From contig OZ241973.1 in the NCBI GenBank assembly GCA_965204295.1, positions 2,728,001-2,792,000 on the forward strand: 64,000 nt of DNA, in the 5' to 3' direction. Below the pieces are notes generated by a model, which was not told the origin of the DNA, did no database searches, and worked only from the letters and a program-made list of their open reading frames with translations. Origin of the DNA: JAWKWH01 sp965204295 (lineage in GTDB: Bacteria; Pseudomonadota; Alphaproteobacteria; Rhizobiales; Rhizobiaceae). Of the stretch, positions 19,040 to 27,491 are shown piece after piece. Numbering within the stretch: the first letter of the stretch is position 1; every line of letters begins with the position of its first letter. Position numbers and translations under genes: made by a program.

Positions 19040-19378
19040 TTGTTCATGTAGCGGGAATGGGTGGAGGCTTCTGTTGCCAGGCGCCTCCGGGCCCCGCCTG
19101 ACCGAGCATACCGGTCAGGAGTTCAGTGAAGCTGTCGCACTGCGTCAAGCAGCGAGACGCGCCTCTGCATAGTTGTCGTTTGCAACTATAATGACAGCCC
19201 GATAACGGTGGTACAATGCCAGGCAAAAGCGCGATCTTTACACCCTCGTCGATCCTGTTTCGCCCCCATCAGAAACCGCCCCGTGACCGGCGGTTCATGG
19301 TGGAGGCGCCGGGTACCGCCCCCGGGTCCGAATGGTTTATTGCATCGGCCGTTTATCGCCATAGTCAGACGAACTGAC
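19040..19378 (-). ncRNA. ssrA: Transfer-messenger RNA, circularly permuted two-piece form
   Basis: Minus strand. The tag reading frame at 19183-19145 encodes ANDNYAEARLAA followed by TGA. As in alphaproteobacteria, the gene is permuted. The acceptor piece comes first and ends in CGCCTCC-ACCA (19308-19298). A 30-base spacer with an AACCGCC/GGCGGTT hairpin (19297-19268) follows, and then the coding piece starts GGGGGCG (19267-19261), which pairs with CGCCTCC to make the 7-bp acceptor stem. GGATCGACGAGGGTGTAAAGAT after that start is the conserved tmRNA 5' block. The RNA rescues stalled ribosomes and tags the products for ClpXP. A TATATT -10 element at 19390-19385 suggests initiation near 19378; both outer ends are estimates. 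Confidence 0.95.
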
Positions 19379-19384
19379 AGGACC

Positions 19385-19390
19385 AATATA
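19385..19390 (-). promoter_or_regulatory. -10 element of ssrA
   Basis: TATATT on the minus strand, about 7 bases before the estimated 5' end of the tmRNA acceptor piece. The -35 region (TTTCAA or TTCAAT, 16-17 bases upstream) is a weak match, so the promoter is a tentative call. Confidence 0.4.
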
Positions 19391-19615
19391 GGCGGCGAAC
19401 GACCAAATTGAAAGGCAAAATTATCGAAATGCGCCTGGTTGACGGCAATTGCCGATGAAAACGGACTTCGAGCGCAAACCCACCCGGCAATTTCTCCTTA
19501 CAATCTGCGGGGTTGCATGATCCGCGTCGGTTCCGTCGTTTGCGGGCGATCGCAATGGCTGCTTTTGATTGTGAAGTGCGCTAAGGTTCCTGAAATTTCG
19601 AATCGCGTCGTCACC
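19391..19615. other. Intergenic region between ssrA and thyA
   Basis: The region between the divergent tmRNA gene and thyA. It should hold the thyA promoter, but I see no clear hexamer pair, hairpin or small gene. An open frame extends upstream of thyA through it, without family similarity, and is ignored. Confidence 0.4.
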
Positions 19616-20410
19616 ATGCGCCAATATCTCGATCTCCTCTCCCATGTGCTCGAAAGCGGCATCGACCGCGGCGACCGGACCGGTACGGGTACGCGCTCGG
19701 TATTCGGCCATCAGTCGCGCTATGATCTCGACGACGGATTTCCCGTGCTGACGACAAAGAAACTGCACCTGAAATCAATCATTCACGAACTGTTGTGGTC
19801 CCTGAATGGCGATACCAATATCGGCTACCTGAAACGGCATGGCGTGTCGATCTGGGACGAATGGGCCGATGAGAATGGCGACCTCGGCCCGGTCTACGGC
19901 GCGCAGTGGCGGTCGTGGCCGAAACCGGATAGCGGCCCGGTCGACCAGATCGCCAATGTCGTCGAGCAGATCAGAACCGATCCGCAGTCGCGCCGGCTGA
20001 TCGTATCCGCTTGGAATCCGGTCGAAGTGGATGAAATGGCGTTGCCGCCATGCCATTGCCTGTTCCAGTTCCATGTCGCCGGGGGCCGGCTTTCCTGCCA
20101 GCTCTACCAGCGTTCCGCCGACATATTTCTGGGCGTGCCGTTCAACATCGCTTCCTATTCGCTGCTGACGATGATGATCGCGCGGGTAACGGGACTGAAA
20201 CCCGGCGAGTTCATCCATACGCTTGGCGACGCGCATCTGTATCGCAACCATTTCGAACAGGCGCGCGAGCAGTTGACGCGCACCCCGAAGACGCTGCCGC
20301 ACATGCGGATAAACCCGGATGTTCCCGACATTTTTTCCTTTCGATACGAAGATTTCAGCCTGGAAAACTACGAGGCCGATTCAACGATCAGGGCGCCGGT
20401 CGCCGTATGA
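19616..20410 (+). CDS. thyA: Thymidylate synthase
   Basis: A 264-residue enzyme, the same length as E. coli ThyA, which methylates dUMP to dTMP with methylene-tetrahydrofolate. Start ATG 19616 begins the family N-terminus [15 protein letters not shown]. Motifs are DRTGTGT.S.FG, the catalytic Cys in [27 protein letters not shown] and the C-terminal IRAPVAV. It overlaps folA by ATGA, so the folate partner enzyme is translationally coupled, which fits the need to reduce the dihydrofolate it produces. Confidence 0.97.
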   Translation: MRQYLDLLSHVLESGIDRGDRTGTGTRSVFGHQSRYDLDDGFPVLTTKKLHLKSIIHELLWSLNGDTNIGYLKRHGVSIWDEWADENGDLGPVYGAQWRSWPKPDSGPVDQIANVVEQIRTDPQSRRLIVSAWNPVEVDEMALPPCHCLFQFHVAGGRLSCQLYQRSADIFLGVPFNIASYSLLTMMIARVTGLKPGEFIHTLGDAHLYRNHFEQAREQLTRTPKTLPHMRINPDVPDIFSFRYEDFSLENYEADSTIRAPVAV

Positions 20411-20937
20411 GCGGGCGCCTCCCCGTTTCCCTTGTCGCCGCAATAGCCGAAAACGGTGTGATCGGCCGCGATGGCGGCATGCCGTGGCGTTTGTCAACGG
20501 ACTTGAAGCGGTTCAAGGCCGACACGATGGGCAATCCGATCATTATGGGTAGAAAGACCTTTGACGGCATTGGAAAACCGCTGCCCGGGCGGCTGAACAT
20601 CATTGTCACGCGCAACGATGGCTGGAGTGAAGACGGGGTGGAAAAGGTTTCCTCGCTTGGTGACGCCATTTCGCTGGCAAACGAGCGCGTGTCCGGCATG
20701 TCCGGGGCCACGGAAATTTGCGTCATCGGCGGGGGGCAGATTTACGCCGAGGCGCTGCCCCTGGCCAATCGTCTGCGCGTGACGCATGTTCTGGCCGGGA
20801 TGGACGGCGACACGGTATTTCCGCCAATTGACCGGGAGATTTGGCGGGCGATCTCGTCTCGAAATTGCGCCGCCGGAGAAAACGACAGCCATCCGACGCG
20901 CCACGTTGTTTACGAAAGGGCGCCCGCAAACGGCTGA
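20407..20937 (+). CDS. folA: Dihydrofolate reductase
   Basis: A 176-residue enzyme that reduces dihydrofolate to tetrahydrofolate with NADPH. Motifs are [18 protein letters not shown] (Met20 loop region), [36 protein letters not shown] and [15 protein letters not shown]. The start codon overlaps the thyA stop (ATGA). The C-terminal half is slightly longer than in E. coli (159 residues), which is normal in this order. Confidence 0.96.
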   Translation: MSGRLPVSLVAAIAENGVIGRDGGMPWRLSTDLKRFKADTMGNPIIMGRKTFDGIGKPLPGRLNIIVTRNDGWSEDGVEKVSSLGDAISLANERVSGMSGATEICVIGGGQIYAEALPLANRLRVTHVLAGMDGDTVFPPIDREIWRAISSRNCAAGENDSHPTRHVVYERAPANG

Positions 20938-20988
20938 CCATTGCCCCAAAATGCCTGCAAAAATGGTGCAAATGACGATGATCGCACG

Positions 20989-21017
20989 TTGAATGCGGGG
21001 GATCGTATCCCTATAAC
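20989..21017 (+). promoter_or_regulatory. Promoter of the hflK-hflC-degP cluster
   Basis: TTGAAT (20989-20994), a 17-base spacer, then TATAAC (21012-21017) is a strong sigma-70-like promoter 59 bases before the hflK start, in the 139-base gap after folA. Confidence 0.6.
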
Positions 21018-21076
21018 CCTTCATGACAGGCCGCTACGTCGTATGCGGCGAGGCGACAACGCTTGAAAGGAATTAC

Positions 21077-22180
21077 ATGCCCTGGAGCAATCAGAGCAGC
21101 GGCGGAGACGGCGGCGGCCCGTGGGGCGGCGGCGAAAGCAACGGTAGCGGCGGCCCCTGGGGGCAGGGACCGCGGGGAGGAAAATCGCAGGGTTCGCCTC
21201 CGGATATCGAGGATATCATTCGCAAGGGCCAGGATCGGCTGAAGAACGCCATTCCGGGCGGCGGCGCCAGTCCCGCCCTTTGGTGGCTTTTGGCGATCGG
21301 TGTGCTGTTCCTCTGGGGTTTCAAGGCCGTCTATACGGTCCAGCCGGACGAACTCGGCGTCGAATTGCGATTCGGCAAACCCAAGGAGGAAGTATCCGCG
21401 CCGGGTCTCCATCTCCATTGGTGGCCGCTGGAAACGGTCGAGAAGGTCAACACGGCGGAAAAACTCCTGACGATCGGCGGCGGCAGCCGCAATGGCGGCG
21501 GTTCTTCGGGCCTCATGTTGTCCGGCGACCAGAATATCGTCGACGTACAGTTTACGGTCGCTTATCAGATCAGCGATCCGCAGGCCAATCTGTTCAATGT
21601 TTCGGTGCCCGACGACATGGTGCGACAGGTTGCTGAAAGCGCCATGCGCGAGGTTGTCGGCCGCAGACGCGCTCAGGAAGTGTTCCGTGACGATCGGGCG
21701 GGCATCGCCGAAGCGGTGCGAACGATCATTCAGACCACGATCGACGAGTACAAGGCCGGATTGTCGGTCAATGCGATCTCGATCGAGGATGCGGCGCCGC
21801 CGCGCGAGGTGGCCGATGCGTTTGACGAAGTTCAGCGTGCGGAGCAGGACGAAGACCGGTTCGTGGAGGAAGCAAACCAGTATTCGAACCAGAAACTCGG
21901 TCAGGCTCGCGGTGAGGCGGCGCAAGTCCGCGAGGATGCGGCCGCATACAAGAACCGCATCGTCCAGGAAGCCGACGGTGAAGCGCAACGGTTTGTGTCC
22001 GTCTACGACGAATACGCCAAGGCGCCGGAAGTAACGCGTAAACGCATATTCCTGGAGACAATGGAGCAGGTGCTGAAAGATTCAAACAAGGTCATTCTCG
22101 AACAGGGCGGCGGACAGAGCGTGGTGCCCTATCTGCCATTGCCCGAAATCAACAAGCGCCGTGAAGGAGCCAGCAACTGA
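21077..22180 (+). CDS. hflK: HflK, FtsH protease modulator (SPFH protein)
   Basis: A 367-residue inner-membrane protein. ATG 21077 has GAAAGGAA just upstream and starts the glycine-rich cytoplasmic N-terminus (PWSNQSSGGDGGGPWGGG). One helix at about 75-92 (PALWWLLAIGVLFLWGF) precedes a periplasmic SPFH/band-7 domain (VQPDELGVELRFGKP ... TVAYQISDPQANLFNV ... IISIEDAAPP-like NAISIEDAAPPREV). A coiled coil (about 250-310) follows. HflK and HflC form a ring around FtsH and moderate its proteolysis. The stop overlaps the hflC start (TGATG). Confidence 0.95.
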   Translation: MPWSNQSSGGDGGGPWGGGESNGSGGPWGQGPRGGKSQGSPPDIEDIIRKGQDRLKNAIPGGGASPALWWLLAIGVLFLWGFKAVYTVQPDELGVELRFGKPKEEVSAPGLHLHWWPLETVEKVNTAEKLLTIGGGSRNGGGSSGLMLSGDQNIVDVQFTVAYQISDPQANLFNVSVPDDMVRQVAESAMREVVGRRRAQEVFRDDRAGIAEAVRTIIQTTIDEYKAGLSVNAISIEDAAPPREVADAFDEVQRAEQDEDRFVEEANQYSNQKLGQARGEAAQVREDAAAYKNRIVQEADGEAQRFVSVYDEYAKAPEVTRKRIFLETMEQVLKDSNKVILEQGGGQSVVPYLPLPEINKRREGASN

Positions 22181-23106
22181 TGGCCAATCGTCTTCCCATT
22201 ATCGGTGTCGTCATCGCGCTGGTCGCGGCGCTCCTCTACGGATCGATATTTGTCGTGAACGAACGTCAGCAGGCCATTGTGCTGCGCTTCGGTGAAATCG
22301 TCGATGTGAAGTCCGAACCGGGACTTTATTTCAAAGTCCCATTCGCGTTTCTCGAATGGGATAATGTTCAGCTGATTGAAGATCGCATATTGCGTTTTGA
22401 CCTGGATGACATTCGTGTTCAGGTTTCCGGCGGTAAATTCTACGAGGTCGACGCGTTTATCGCCTACCGCATCGAAGATGCGCGGCGGTTCCGCCAGACC
22501 GTGTCGGGCAGTTTGCAGCTTGCGGAGCAGCGATTGAAGACGCGTCTTGATGCGGCGCTGCGCGGCGTTTACGGTTTGCGCGGCTTTGAAGCGGCCCTTT
22601 CCAAGGAGCGCGGCGCGATGATGCTCGAAGTGGCCGATTCGCTCAGACCCGACGCCATTTCACTCGGCCTGAAGATTGAGGACGTGCGCATCCGCAGGAC
22701 CGACCTGACCGCCGAAGTTTCTCAACAGACCTATGACCGGATGAAGGCCGAGCGTCTTGCCGAGGCCGAGCGGTTGAGAGCGCGCGGTCGCGAGGCCGCT
22801 CAGCGGATCAAGGCGCGCGCGGACCGCGAGGTTGTCGAAATCATCGCGGAAGCCCGTAAGGAATCCGAAATACTTCGCGGTGAGGGCGAGGGCGAGCGGA
22901 ACAAGATATTCGCCGACGCGTTTGGACGGGATCCCGAATTCTTCGACTTCTATCGTTCGATGATCGCCTACAGCCAGGCGCTGCTGGATTCCGATACGAC
23001 GATGGTGTTGTCGCCGAATTCGGAGTTTTTCCGCTTCTTCTCCGATGCGGCGGGTGTGGAGCCACAGGCGGGTGACAGGCTTTCCGCGCCGGCCCTTTCC
23101 GAGTAG
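22180..23106 (+). CDS. hflC: HflC, FtsH protease modulator (SPFH protein)
   Basis: A 308-residue partner of HflK. An N-terminal helix (about 5-25, IIGVVIALVAALLYGSIFVV) is followed by the SPFH domain (NERQQAIVLRFGEIV, SEPGLYFKVPF, LKIEDVRIRRTDL) and a helical stretch rich in Arg, Ala and Glu (AEAERLRARGREAAQRIKA). The start is shared with the hflK stop, so the two subunits are made in coupled amounts. Confidence 0.95.
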   Translation: MANRLPIIGVVIALVAALLYGSIFVVNERQQAIVLRFGEIVDVKSEPGLYFKVPFAFLEWDNVQLIEDRILRFDLDDIRVQVSGGKFYEVDAFIAYRIEDARRFRQTVSGSLQLAEQRLKTRLDAALRGVYGLRGFEAALSKERGAMMLEVADSLRPDAISLGLKIEDVRIRRTDLTAEVSQQTYDRMKAERLAEAERLRARGREAAQRIKARADREVVEIIAEARKESEILRGEGEGERNKIFADAFGRDPEFFDFYRSMIAYSQALLDSDTTMVLSPNSEFFRFFSDAAGVEPQAGDRLSAPALSE

Positions 23107-23121
23107 ATAAGGCAGGCGGCG

Positions 23122-23307
23122 ATGGCGGATTTCATTGCCGCAATCGGGTTGGTTCTCGTGATCGAAGGGGTTTTCTATGGCGGCTTTCCGCGATTCGCGA
23201 AACGGATGGCCGCCGAAGCGACCAAGGCGCCGGACGAGGTTCTGCGGGTCGCGGGCCTGATCGCCATCGCGGCCGGCGTCGTCATTGTCTGGATTATCCG
23301 CGGGTGA
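23122..23307 (+). CDS. DUF2065 (YjeT-like) small membrane protein
   Basis: A 61-residue protein with two membrane helices (FIAAIGLVLVIEGVFYGGF and VAGLIAIAAGVVIVWII). It matches the DUF2065 family, which is regularly found next to hflC. The position 15 bases after hflC supports a role at the HflKC/FtsH complex, but the function is unknown. Confidence 0.85.
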   Translation: MADFIAAIGLVLVIEGVFYGGFPRFAKRMAAEATKAPDEVLRVAGLIAIAAGVVIVWIIRG

Positions 23308-23428
23308 CGGGAATTTCACCTGTTGGCATCGCGGGCGCACCGTGCGAAGGCGTGACGGTGCCTTGGTTGTTCCGCGATTGTCGCGATCGGCTTTGGGTCG
23401 AATCCGACGGCGAATGGGAGGCCGATCA

Positions 23429-24946
23429 ATGATGCGAAATGCCGGAATGCTTCCGGTCGGTTCGGCGCGCCGCCGACTTTCAGCCGGGCTGGCCATACCA
23501 CTGATTGCCGCCGGCATGGTCCTTTCATCTTCCGTCATCAGGGAATCTCACGCGCAAGATACCGGTCCGTCTTCGGTCGCCGATCTTGCCGAGGGCCTTC
23601 TGGACGCGGTGGTCAACATATCGACGTCCCAGAATGTGACCGGCGGCGACAATGACGCGGCGCCGATGCCGCGGTTGCCGGAGGGGTCGCCGTTTCAGGA
23701 TTTCTTCGACGAATTTTTCGAGGACAGGGAAGGCGGAAACCGGCAAACGCCCCGCCGCGTTCGGTCGCTTGGCTCAGGTTTTGTGATCGACGCGGATGAA
23801 GGCATCGTGGTCACCAACAATCATGTCATCGCCGACGCCGACGAGATTGAAGTCAATTTTTCCGACGGCGACAAACTCATTGCCCGGCTGATCGGCACCG
23901 ATCCCAAGACGGATATCGCGGTTCTCAAGATCGATCCGGACAAGAAGAATCTGACCGAAGTGCCGTTTGGCAATTCCGACGGCATGCGCATCGGCGACTG
24001 GGTGATGGCGGTCGGCAATCCGTTCGGGCTTGGCGGCACTGTCACGGTCGGCATCATTTCGGCGCGCAACCGCGACATCAATGCCGGTCCGTATGACGAT
24101 TTCATTCAGACGGACGCCTCGATCAATCGCGGTAATTCCGGCGGTCCTCTGTTCAACATGAATGGCGAGGTGATCGGCATCAACACCGCGATTATCTCGC
24201 CGTCGGGCGGATCGATCGGCATAGGATTTTCCATTCCGTCGGAACTGGCGCTTGGCGTTATCGGCCAGTTGCGCGAGTTCGGCGAGACTCGGCGCGGCTG
24301 GCTCGGTGTGAGAATTCAGCCGGTCACCGACGATATCGCTGAAAGTCTCGGCATGAACGAGGCGAGGGGCGCTCTGGTGGCTGGCGTCATCGAGGGCAGT
24401 CCGGTTGACGACGGCTCAATTCAGCCGGGTGACGTCATTACCCGTTTCGACGGAAAGGAGATCGACGACATGCGCGATTTGCCGCGCGTGGTCGCCGAAA
24501 GTCCTGTTGGCAAGGAGGTCGAGGTCGTCATCGTTCGCAAAGGTGAAGAACGGACGGTCAGCGCAACGCTTGGGCGGCTTGAAGATGGCGAAAAGCTCGC
24601 AAACGCCGAAGGCGACCGGAACTCCGGCGATGGCGGCGCGGTGGCGACGGCGAAAATTCTGGGTATGTCGATCGCCGAACTCGATGGAGAGGCGCGGACG
24701 AGATTCGAGATCGCGGCGGAGGTGTCCGGAGTGGTAATCACGGAAGTCGACGCGAATTCCGCCGCCGCGGAAAAGGGCGTCAAAGCCGGTGACGTGATCG
24801 TCGAAATCGCCCAGGATTCGGTTTCTGAACCGGAGGATGTGGTCGCCAGAATCGACGAATTGAAGGATCAGGGCCGCAAAAACGCGCTGCTGATGCTGTC
24901 ATCCAAAACGGGCGAACTCAGATTTGTGACGCTCAGGATGAGATAG
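23429..24946 (+). CDS. DegP/DegQ-type periplasmic serine protease with two PDZ domains
   Basis: A 505-residue HtrA protease-chaperone. ATG 23429 has GGGAGG upstream and leads into a signal peptide (LSAGLAIPLIAAGMVLSSSVI ... SHAQ). The trypsin-like triad is His132 (TNNHVI), Asp162 (KTDIAVLKI) and Ser237 (INRGNSGGPLFN). Two PDZ domains follow (about 300-390 with RRGWLGVRIQPV, and 420-503 with GVVITEVDANSAAAEKGVKAGDVI). It degrades or refolds misfolded envelope proteins and lies in the hflKC cluster, so the block is a membrane and envelope quality-control unit. An earlier in-frame start exists but lacks a ribosome site. Confidence 0.95.
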   Translation: MMRNAGMLPVGSARRRLSAGLAIPLIAAGMVLSSSVIRESHAQDTGPSSVADLAEGLLDAVVNISTSQNVTGGDNDAAPMPRLPEGSPFQDFFDEFFEDREGGNRQTPRRVRSLGSGFVIDADEGIVVTNNHVIADADEIEVNFSDGDKLIARLIGTDPKTDIAVLKIDPDKKNLTEVPFGNSDGMRIGDWVMAVGNPFGLGGTVTVGIISARNRDINAGPYDDFIQTDASINRGNSGGPLFNMNGEVIGINTAIISPSGGSIGIGFSIPSELALGVIGQLREFGETRRGWLGVRIQPVTDDIAESLGMNEARGALVAGVIEGSPVDDGSIQPGDVITRFDGKEIDDMRDLPRVVAESPVGKEVEVVIVRKGEERTVSATLGRLEDGEKLANAEGDRNSGDGGAVATAKILGMSIAELDGEARTRFEIAAEVSGVVITEVDANSAAAEKGVKAGDVIVEIAQDSVSEPEDVVARIDELKDQGRKNALLMLSSKTGELRFVTLRMR

Positions 24947-24991
24947 GACGGCCGCGGCCGCACCCGGTCTCAATCGTGGCGCCTGAGGCCT

Positions 24992-25879
24992 TCACCGTAC
25001 AATCTCTTCGTCGCGATAACCCTGCATGTATAGCAATGCGGTCAGATCGCCATGATCGATCCTATGTTGCGCTGCCGCGGCCACCGCCGGTCTGGCATGA
25101 AGGGCCACGCCGCTTCCCGCCAATGCGAGCATATCGAGGTCGTTGGCGCCATCGCCGACCGCGATGACGTCATCTGCGGTCAGACCGCGTTTTTTCGCTA
25201 TCTCGTTAAGAGCCGAGACCTTTGCTTCGCCTCCCAGAATCGGCCGGCCTGCTTCGCCAGTCAGAACGCCGTTGCTTTCGACAAGTCTGTTGGCCCGGTT
25301 TTCGTCGAATCCCAGGATTGCCGCGATTTTGGATGTAAATGCCGTAAAGCCGCCCGAGACAAGCGCGGTGTATCCGCCGTTCTTTTTCATCGTGGCGACA
25401 AGTTCGCGCCCGCCGGGCGCCAGAGTGATGCGGGTTTCGATGATGTCGCCGATTTTGCCGACCGGCAGGCCCTTGAGCAGGGCGACCCTCTCCCGAAGCG
25501 CCGGTTCGAATTCGATCTCGCCGTTCATCGCGCACACCGTAATCGACGCAACCCGGTCCTTGACGCCAATCGCGCCGGCCAGTTCATCGATACATTCCTG
25601 CTCGATCATGGTGGAATCCATATCGGCCAGAAGTATTCGCTTGCGGCGCGCATCGCGATCCTGAACGACGGCGTCCATGCTCAGGCCGCCAAGCGCCGAG
25701 TGGCAGGTTTCGAGGATATCGGCAGTTTGCAGATTTGACCCGACCTGCAAATCGCAGGCGATACCGGGGGCTAGCCAGTCGGGCGCCGTTGTGCCAAGCG
25801 TCCCGGCGAGATCATCGGCCAATTCCCGCGGGATGCGGGGATTTTCCGGATTGGCGATCAGGGTTGCGACCAGTGGCAT
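24992..25879 (-). CDS. serB: Phosphoserine phosphatase
   Basis: A 295-residue HAD phosphatase for the last step of serine synthesis. An N-terminal ACT-like half (about 1-75) precedes the catalytic domain with LLADMDSTMIEQECIDELA (nucleophile Asp in DxDST), the SGGFTAF motif, a conserved Lys (GEAKVSALNEI region), and VGDGANDLDMLALAG with the Mg-binding Asp pair. ATG 25879 is the family start; a TTG further upstream gives a longer frame overlapping miaA and is rejected. Confidence 0.95.
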   Translation of the reverse strand: MPLVATLIANPENPRIPRELADDLAGTLGTTAPDWLAPGIACDLQVGSNLQTADILETCHSALGGLSMDAVVQDRDARRKRILLADMDSTMIEQECIDELAGAIGVKDRVASITVCAMNGEIEFEPALRERVALLKGLPVGKIGDIIETRITLAPGGRELVATMKKNGGYTALVSGGFTAFTSKIAAILGFDENRANRLVESNGVLTGEAGRPILGGEAKVSALNEIAKKRGLTADDVIAVGDGANDLDMLALAGSGVALHARPAVAAAAQHRIDHGDLTALLYMQGYRDEEIVR

Positions 25880-25890
25880 CGGATAAAGGC

Positions 25891-26823
25891 ATGGCAAGTG
25901 AGGCGAAATCGGCGCGGCGAGCGTTTCTGATAGCCGGACCCACGGCAAGCGGCAAGTCGGATATGGCTTTACGCATTGCCGAACAACGTGGAGGCGTTAT
26001 CGTGAACGCTGACTCGATGCAGGTCTATTCGGTGCTGAATGTCCTGACCGCACGACCGCGAACCGAAGATGCGGAACGGGTTCCGCATCATCTTTATGGG
26101 CATGTGGAGCCGCAAAGACGCTACTCGACAGGGGCGTGGCTCGCGGATGTCCGGCAACTCCTGTCGCGCCCTCGTTTCACCGGGCAGACGATCGTTTTCG
26201 TTGGCGGAACCGGTCTTTACTTCCGCGCGTTGCTCGGCGGGCTTTCAGACATGCCGGACATACCGGAACGGGTGCGCCGGCGATGGCGTTGCCGCCTGGC
26301 GGAGGAAGGCCCGGAAAAGCTCCACCGGGTTTTGGGCGCCGCCGATGCCGAAGCCGCGACGGTCATCGTGCCCGCCGATGGACAACGCATCGTCCGGGCG
26401 CTTGAAGTGCTGGAAGCGTCAGGCCGCTCCATCCTGCATTGGCGCACCGTGCGCGGGGCCGCCGTCGTGAACCCGCGAACCGCTGAACGATTGATCGTCG
26501 AACCTGACAGGAGCCGACTTTCAACCGCGATCGAAACAAGGCTCGAACATATGTTTTTGCGAGGAGCGGTCGATGAGGTCGCCCGACTGCTCGCGCTCGG
26601 GCTCAATGACGATTTGCCGGCGATGAAGGCGATCGGCGTCCGGGAAATCCGCGATATGCTTGCGGGTTCTGTCTCCGACGACGAAACGAGAAGGCGAATG
26701 GGGATCGCCACCCGTCGGTATGCGAAACGACAATCCACCTGGTTTCGCAATCAGTGCGGTCCTGAATGGAAGCGGATTCCTTCCGGCCGTGAGATTCGCC
26801 GGAGTTCAACGGGCGGCGTTTGA
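25891..26823 (+). CDS. miaA: tRNA dimethylallyltransferase
   Basis: A 310-residue enzyme that isopentenylates A37 of tRNAs reading UNN codons. Motifs are IAGPTASGKSDMAL (Walker A), VNADSMQVY, the substrate region DMPDIPERVRRRWR, and GVREIRDML with YAKRQSTWFRNQ at the C-terminus. Only 11 bases separate its start from that of the divergent serB, so the two promoters must overlap the opposite coding sequences. Confidence 0.95.
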   Translation: MASEAKSARRAFLIAGPTASGKSDMALRIAEQRGGVIVNADSMQVYSVLNVLTARPRTEDAERVPHHLYGHVEPQRRYSTGAWLADVRQLLSRPRFTGQTIVFVGGTGLYFRALLGGLSDMPDIPERVRRRWRCRLAEEGPEKLHRVLGAADAEAATVIVPADGQRIVRALEVLEASGRSILHWRTVRGAAVVNPRTAERLIVEPDRSRLSTAIETRLEHMFLRGAVDEVARLLALGLNDDLPAMKAIGVREIRDMLAGSVSDDETRRRMGIATRRYAKRQSTWFRNQCGPEWKRIPSGREIRRSSTGGV

Positions 26824-27223
26824 CGTTTCACAACTGTCGCCTGTCTCCTGTCGCGAACACGGAAAATTCGCTCAGATCGCCGGGCTTTGCGAGCCGGGCC
26901 GAAGGACAGCCGGCGTTGATCCGATGCAAGGCGTAACCTTGAGAAGAATCATGAGTTTGAAGACCGAAGCGGCCCCCTTGAAATTTCACAGGCTCCGGCA
27001 TCGAAGAATCGATGGCGATGCAACATATTATATTTTTTACACCCAATAAAAGGATGACACACTCGAGAATATTATCGTATTTATCGGTATTGCCAGAAAC
27101 ATCGTTGGTGCAATTTTGTCAGTACTAACAGATGTCACTCCTGCGATTAGGGTGTGAATCCAATTTGCGGATTGCTTGATGATCATTTAAGTGTCTAATT
27201 TAATGACGGAAAAGGCAGTTACC
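26824..27223. other. Gene-free stretch before the transposon remnants
   Basis: About 400 bases with no supported gene. The first 200 are of ordinary composition; 27020-27210 is AT-rich and similar in character to the acquired segments nearby. No repeat, hairpin with a T run or RNA gene was recognised. Confidence 0.4.
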
Positions 27224-27225
27224 AT

Positions 27226-27381
27226 GGCGAAACTCGCCTGAGCGACGAAGAATGGGCAATGATTGAGCCGTTACTTTCCAAGAAAGGACGCGGCCCGGCC
27301 CGAAAAGACGACCGTCGCGTGCTGAACGTCATCTTTTGCACATGGGCACCCGCAACAGCTCGGTTTTTTGAGATACTCTGA
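27226..27381 (+). pseudogene. IS5-superfamily (IS427-type) transposase, N-terminal fragment
   Basis: The frame reads GETRLSDEEWAMIEPLLSKKGRGPARKDDRRVLNVIF (shown here in outline: LSDEEWAMIEPLL and RGPARKDDRRVLN are the recognisable blocks) and then runs off into ARFFEIL and a stop. Those blocks are the first 40 or so residues of IS427-group transposases. The catalytic domain is absent, so this is a dead fragment. Confidence 0.7.
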
Positions 27382-27408
27382 CCGTGTCTTCACGGCGATA
27401 GGCTTTTT

Positions 27409-27447
27409 TGCCGCTGGACCGGTGCGCGGTGCCGCTGGACCGGTGCG
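27409..27447. repeat. Short tandem duplication
   Basis: TGCCGCTGGACCGGTGCG occurs at 27409-27426 and again at 27430-27447, giving a 21-base period with two copies. It lies between the two transposase remnants and may be a local duplication near an element end. Confidence 0.7.
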
Positions 27448-27491
27448 GTTCTGCTTTGAATTTGATGTTTTTCGCCGTTTCCAGGAGGCAC

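Noticed and set aside
18999..19040. Self-complementary GGCGCGCGCGCC after the tmRNA as an intrinsic terminator
   Set aside because: No T run follows on the transcribed strand and the sequence is a simple GC alternation.
19040..19378. Initial reading of the GC-rich sspB-thyA gap as an untranslated region only
   Set aside because: The tag frame, acceptor stem and CCA end identify it as permuted tmRNA.
24992..25948. Longer serB starting at TTG 25948
   Set aside because: It would overlap the miaA start and adds residues not found in the family; ATG 25879 fits better.
27409..27447. Two-copy 21-base repeat as a start of a CRISPR or VNTR array
   Set aside because: Only two copies, no spacer variation and no cas genes nearby.
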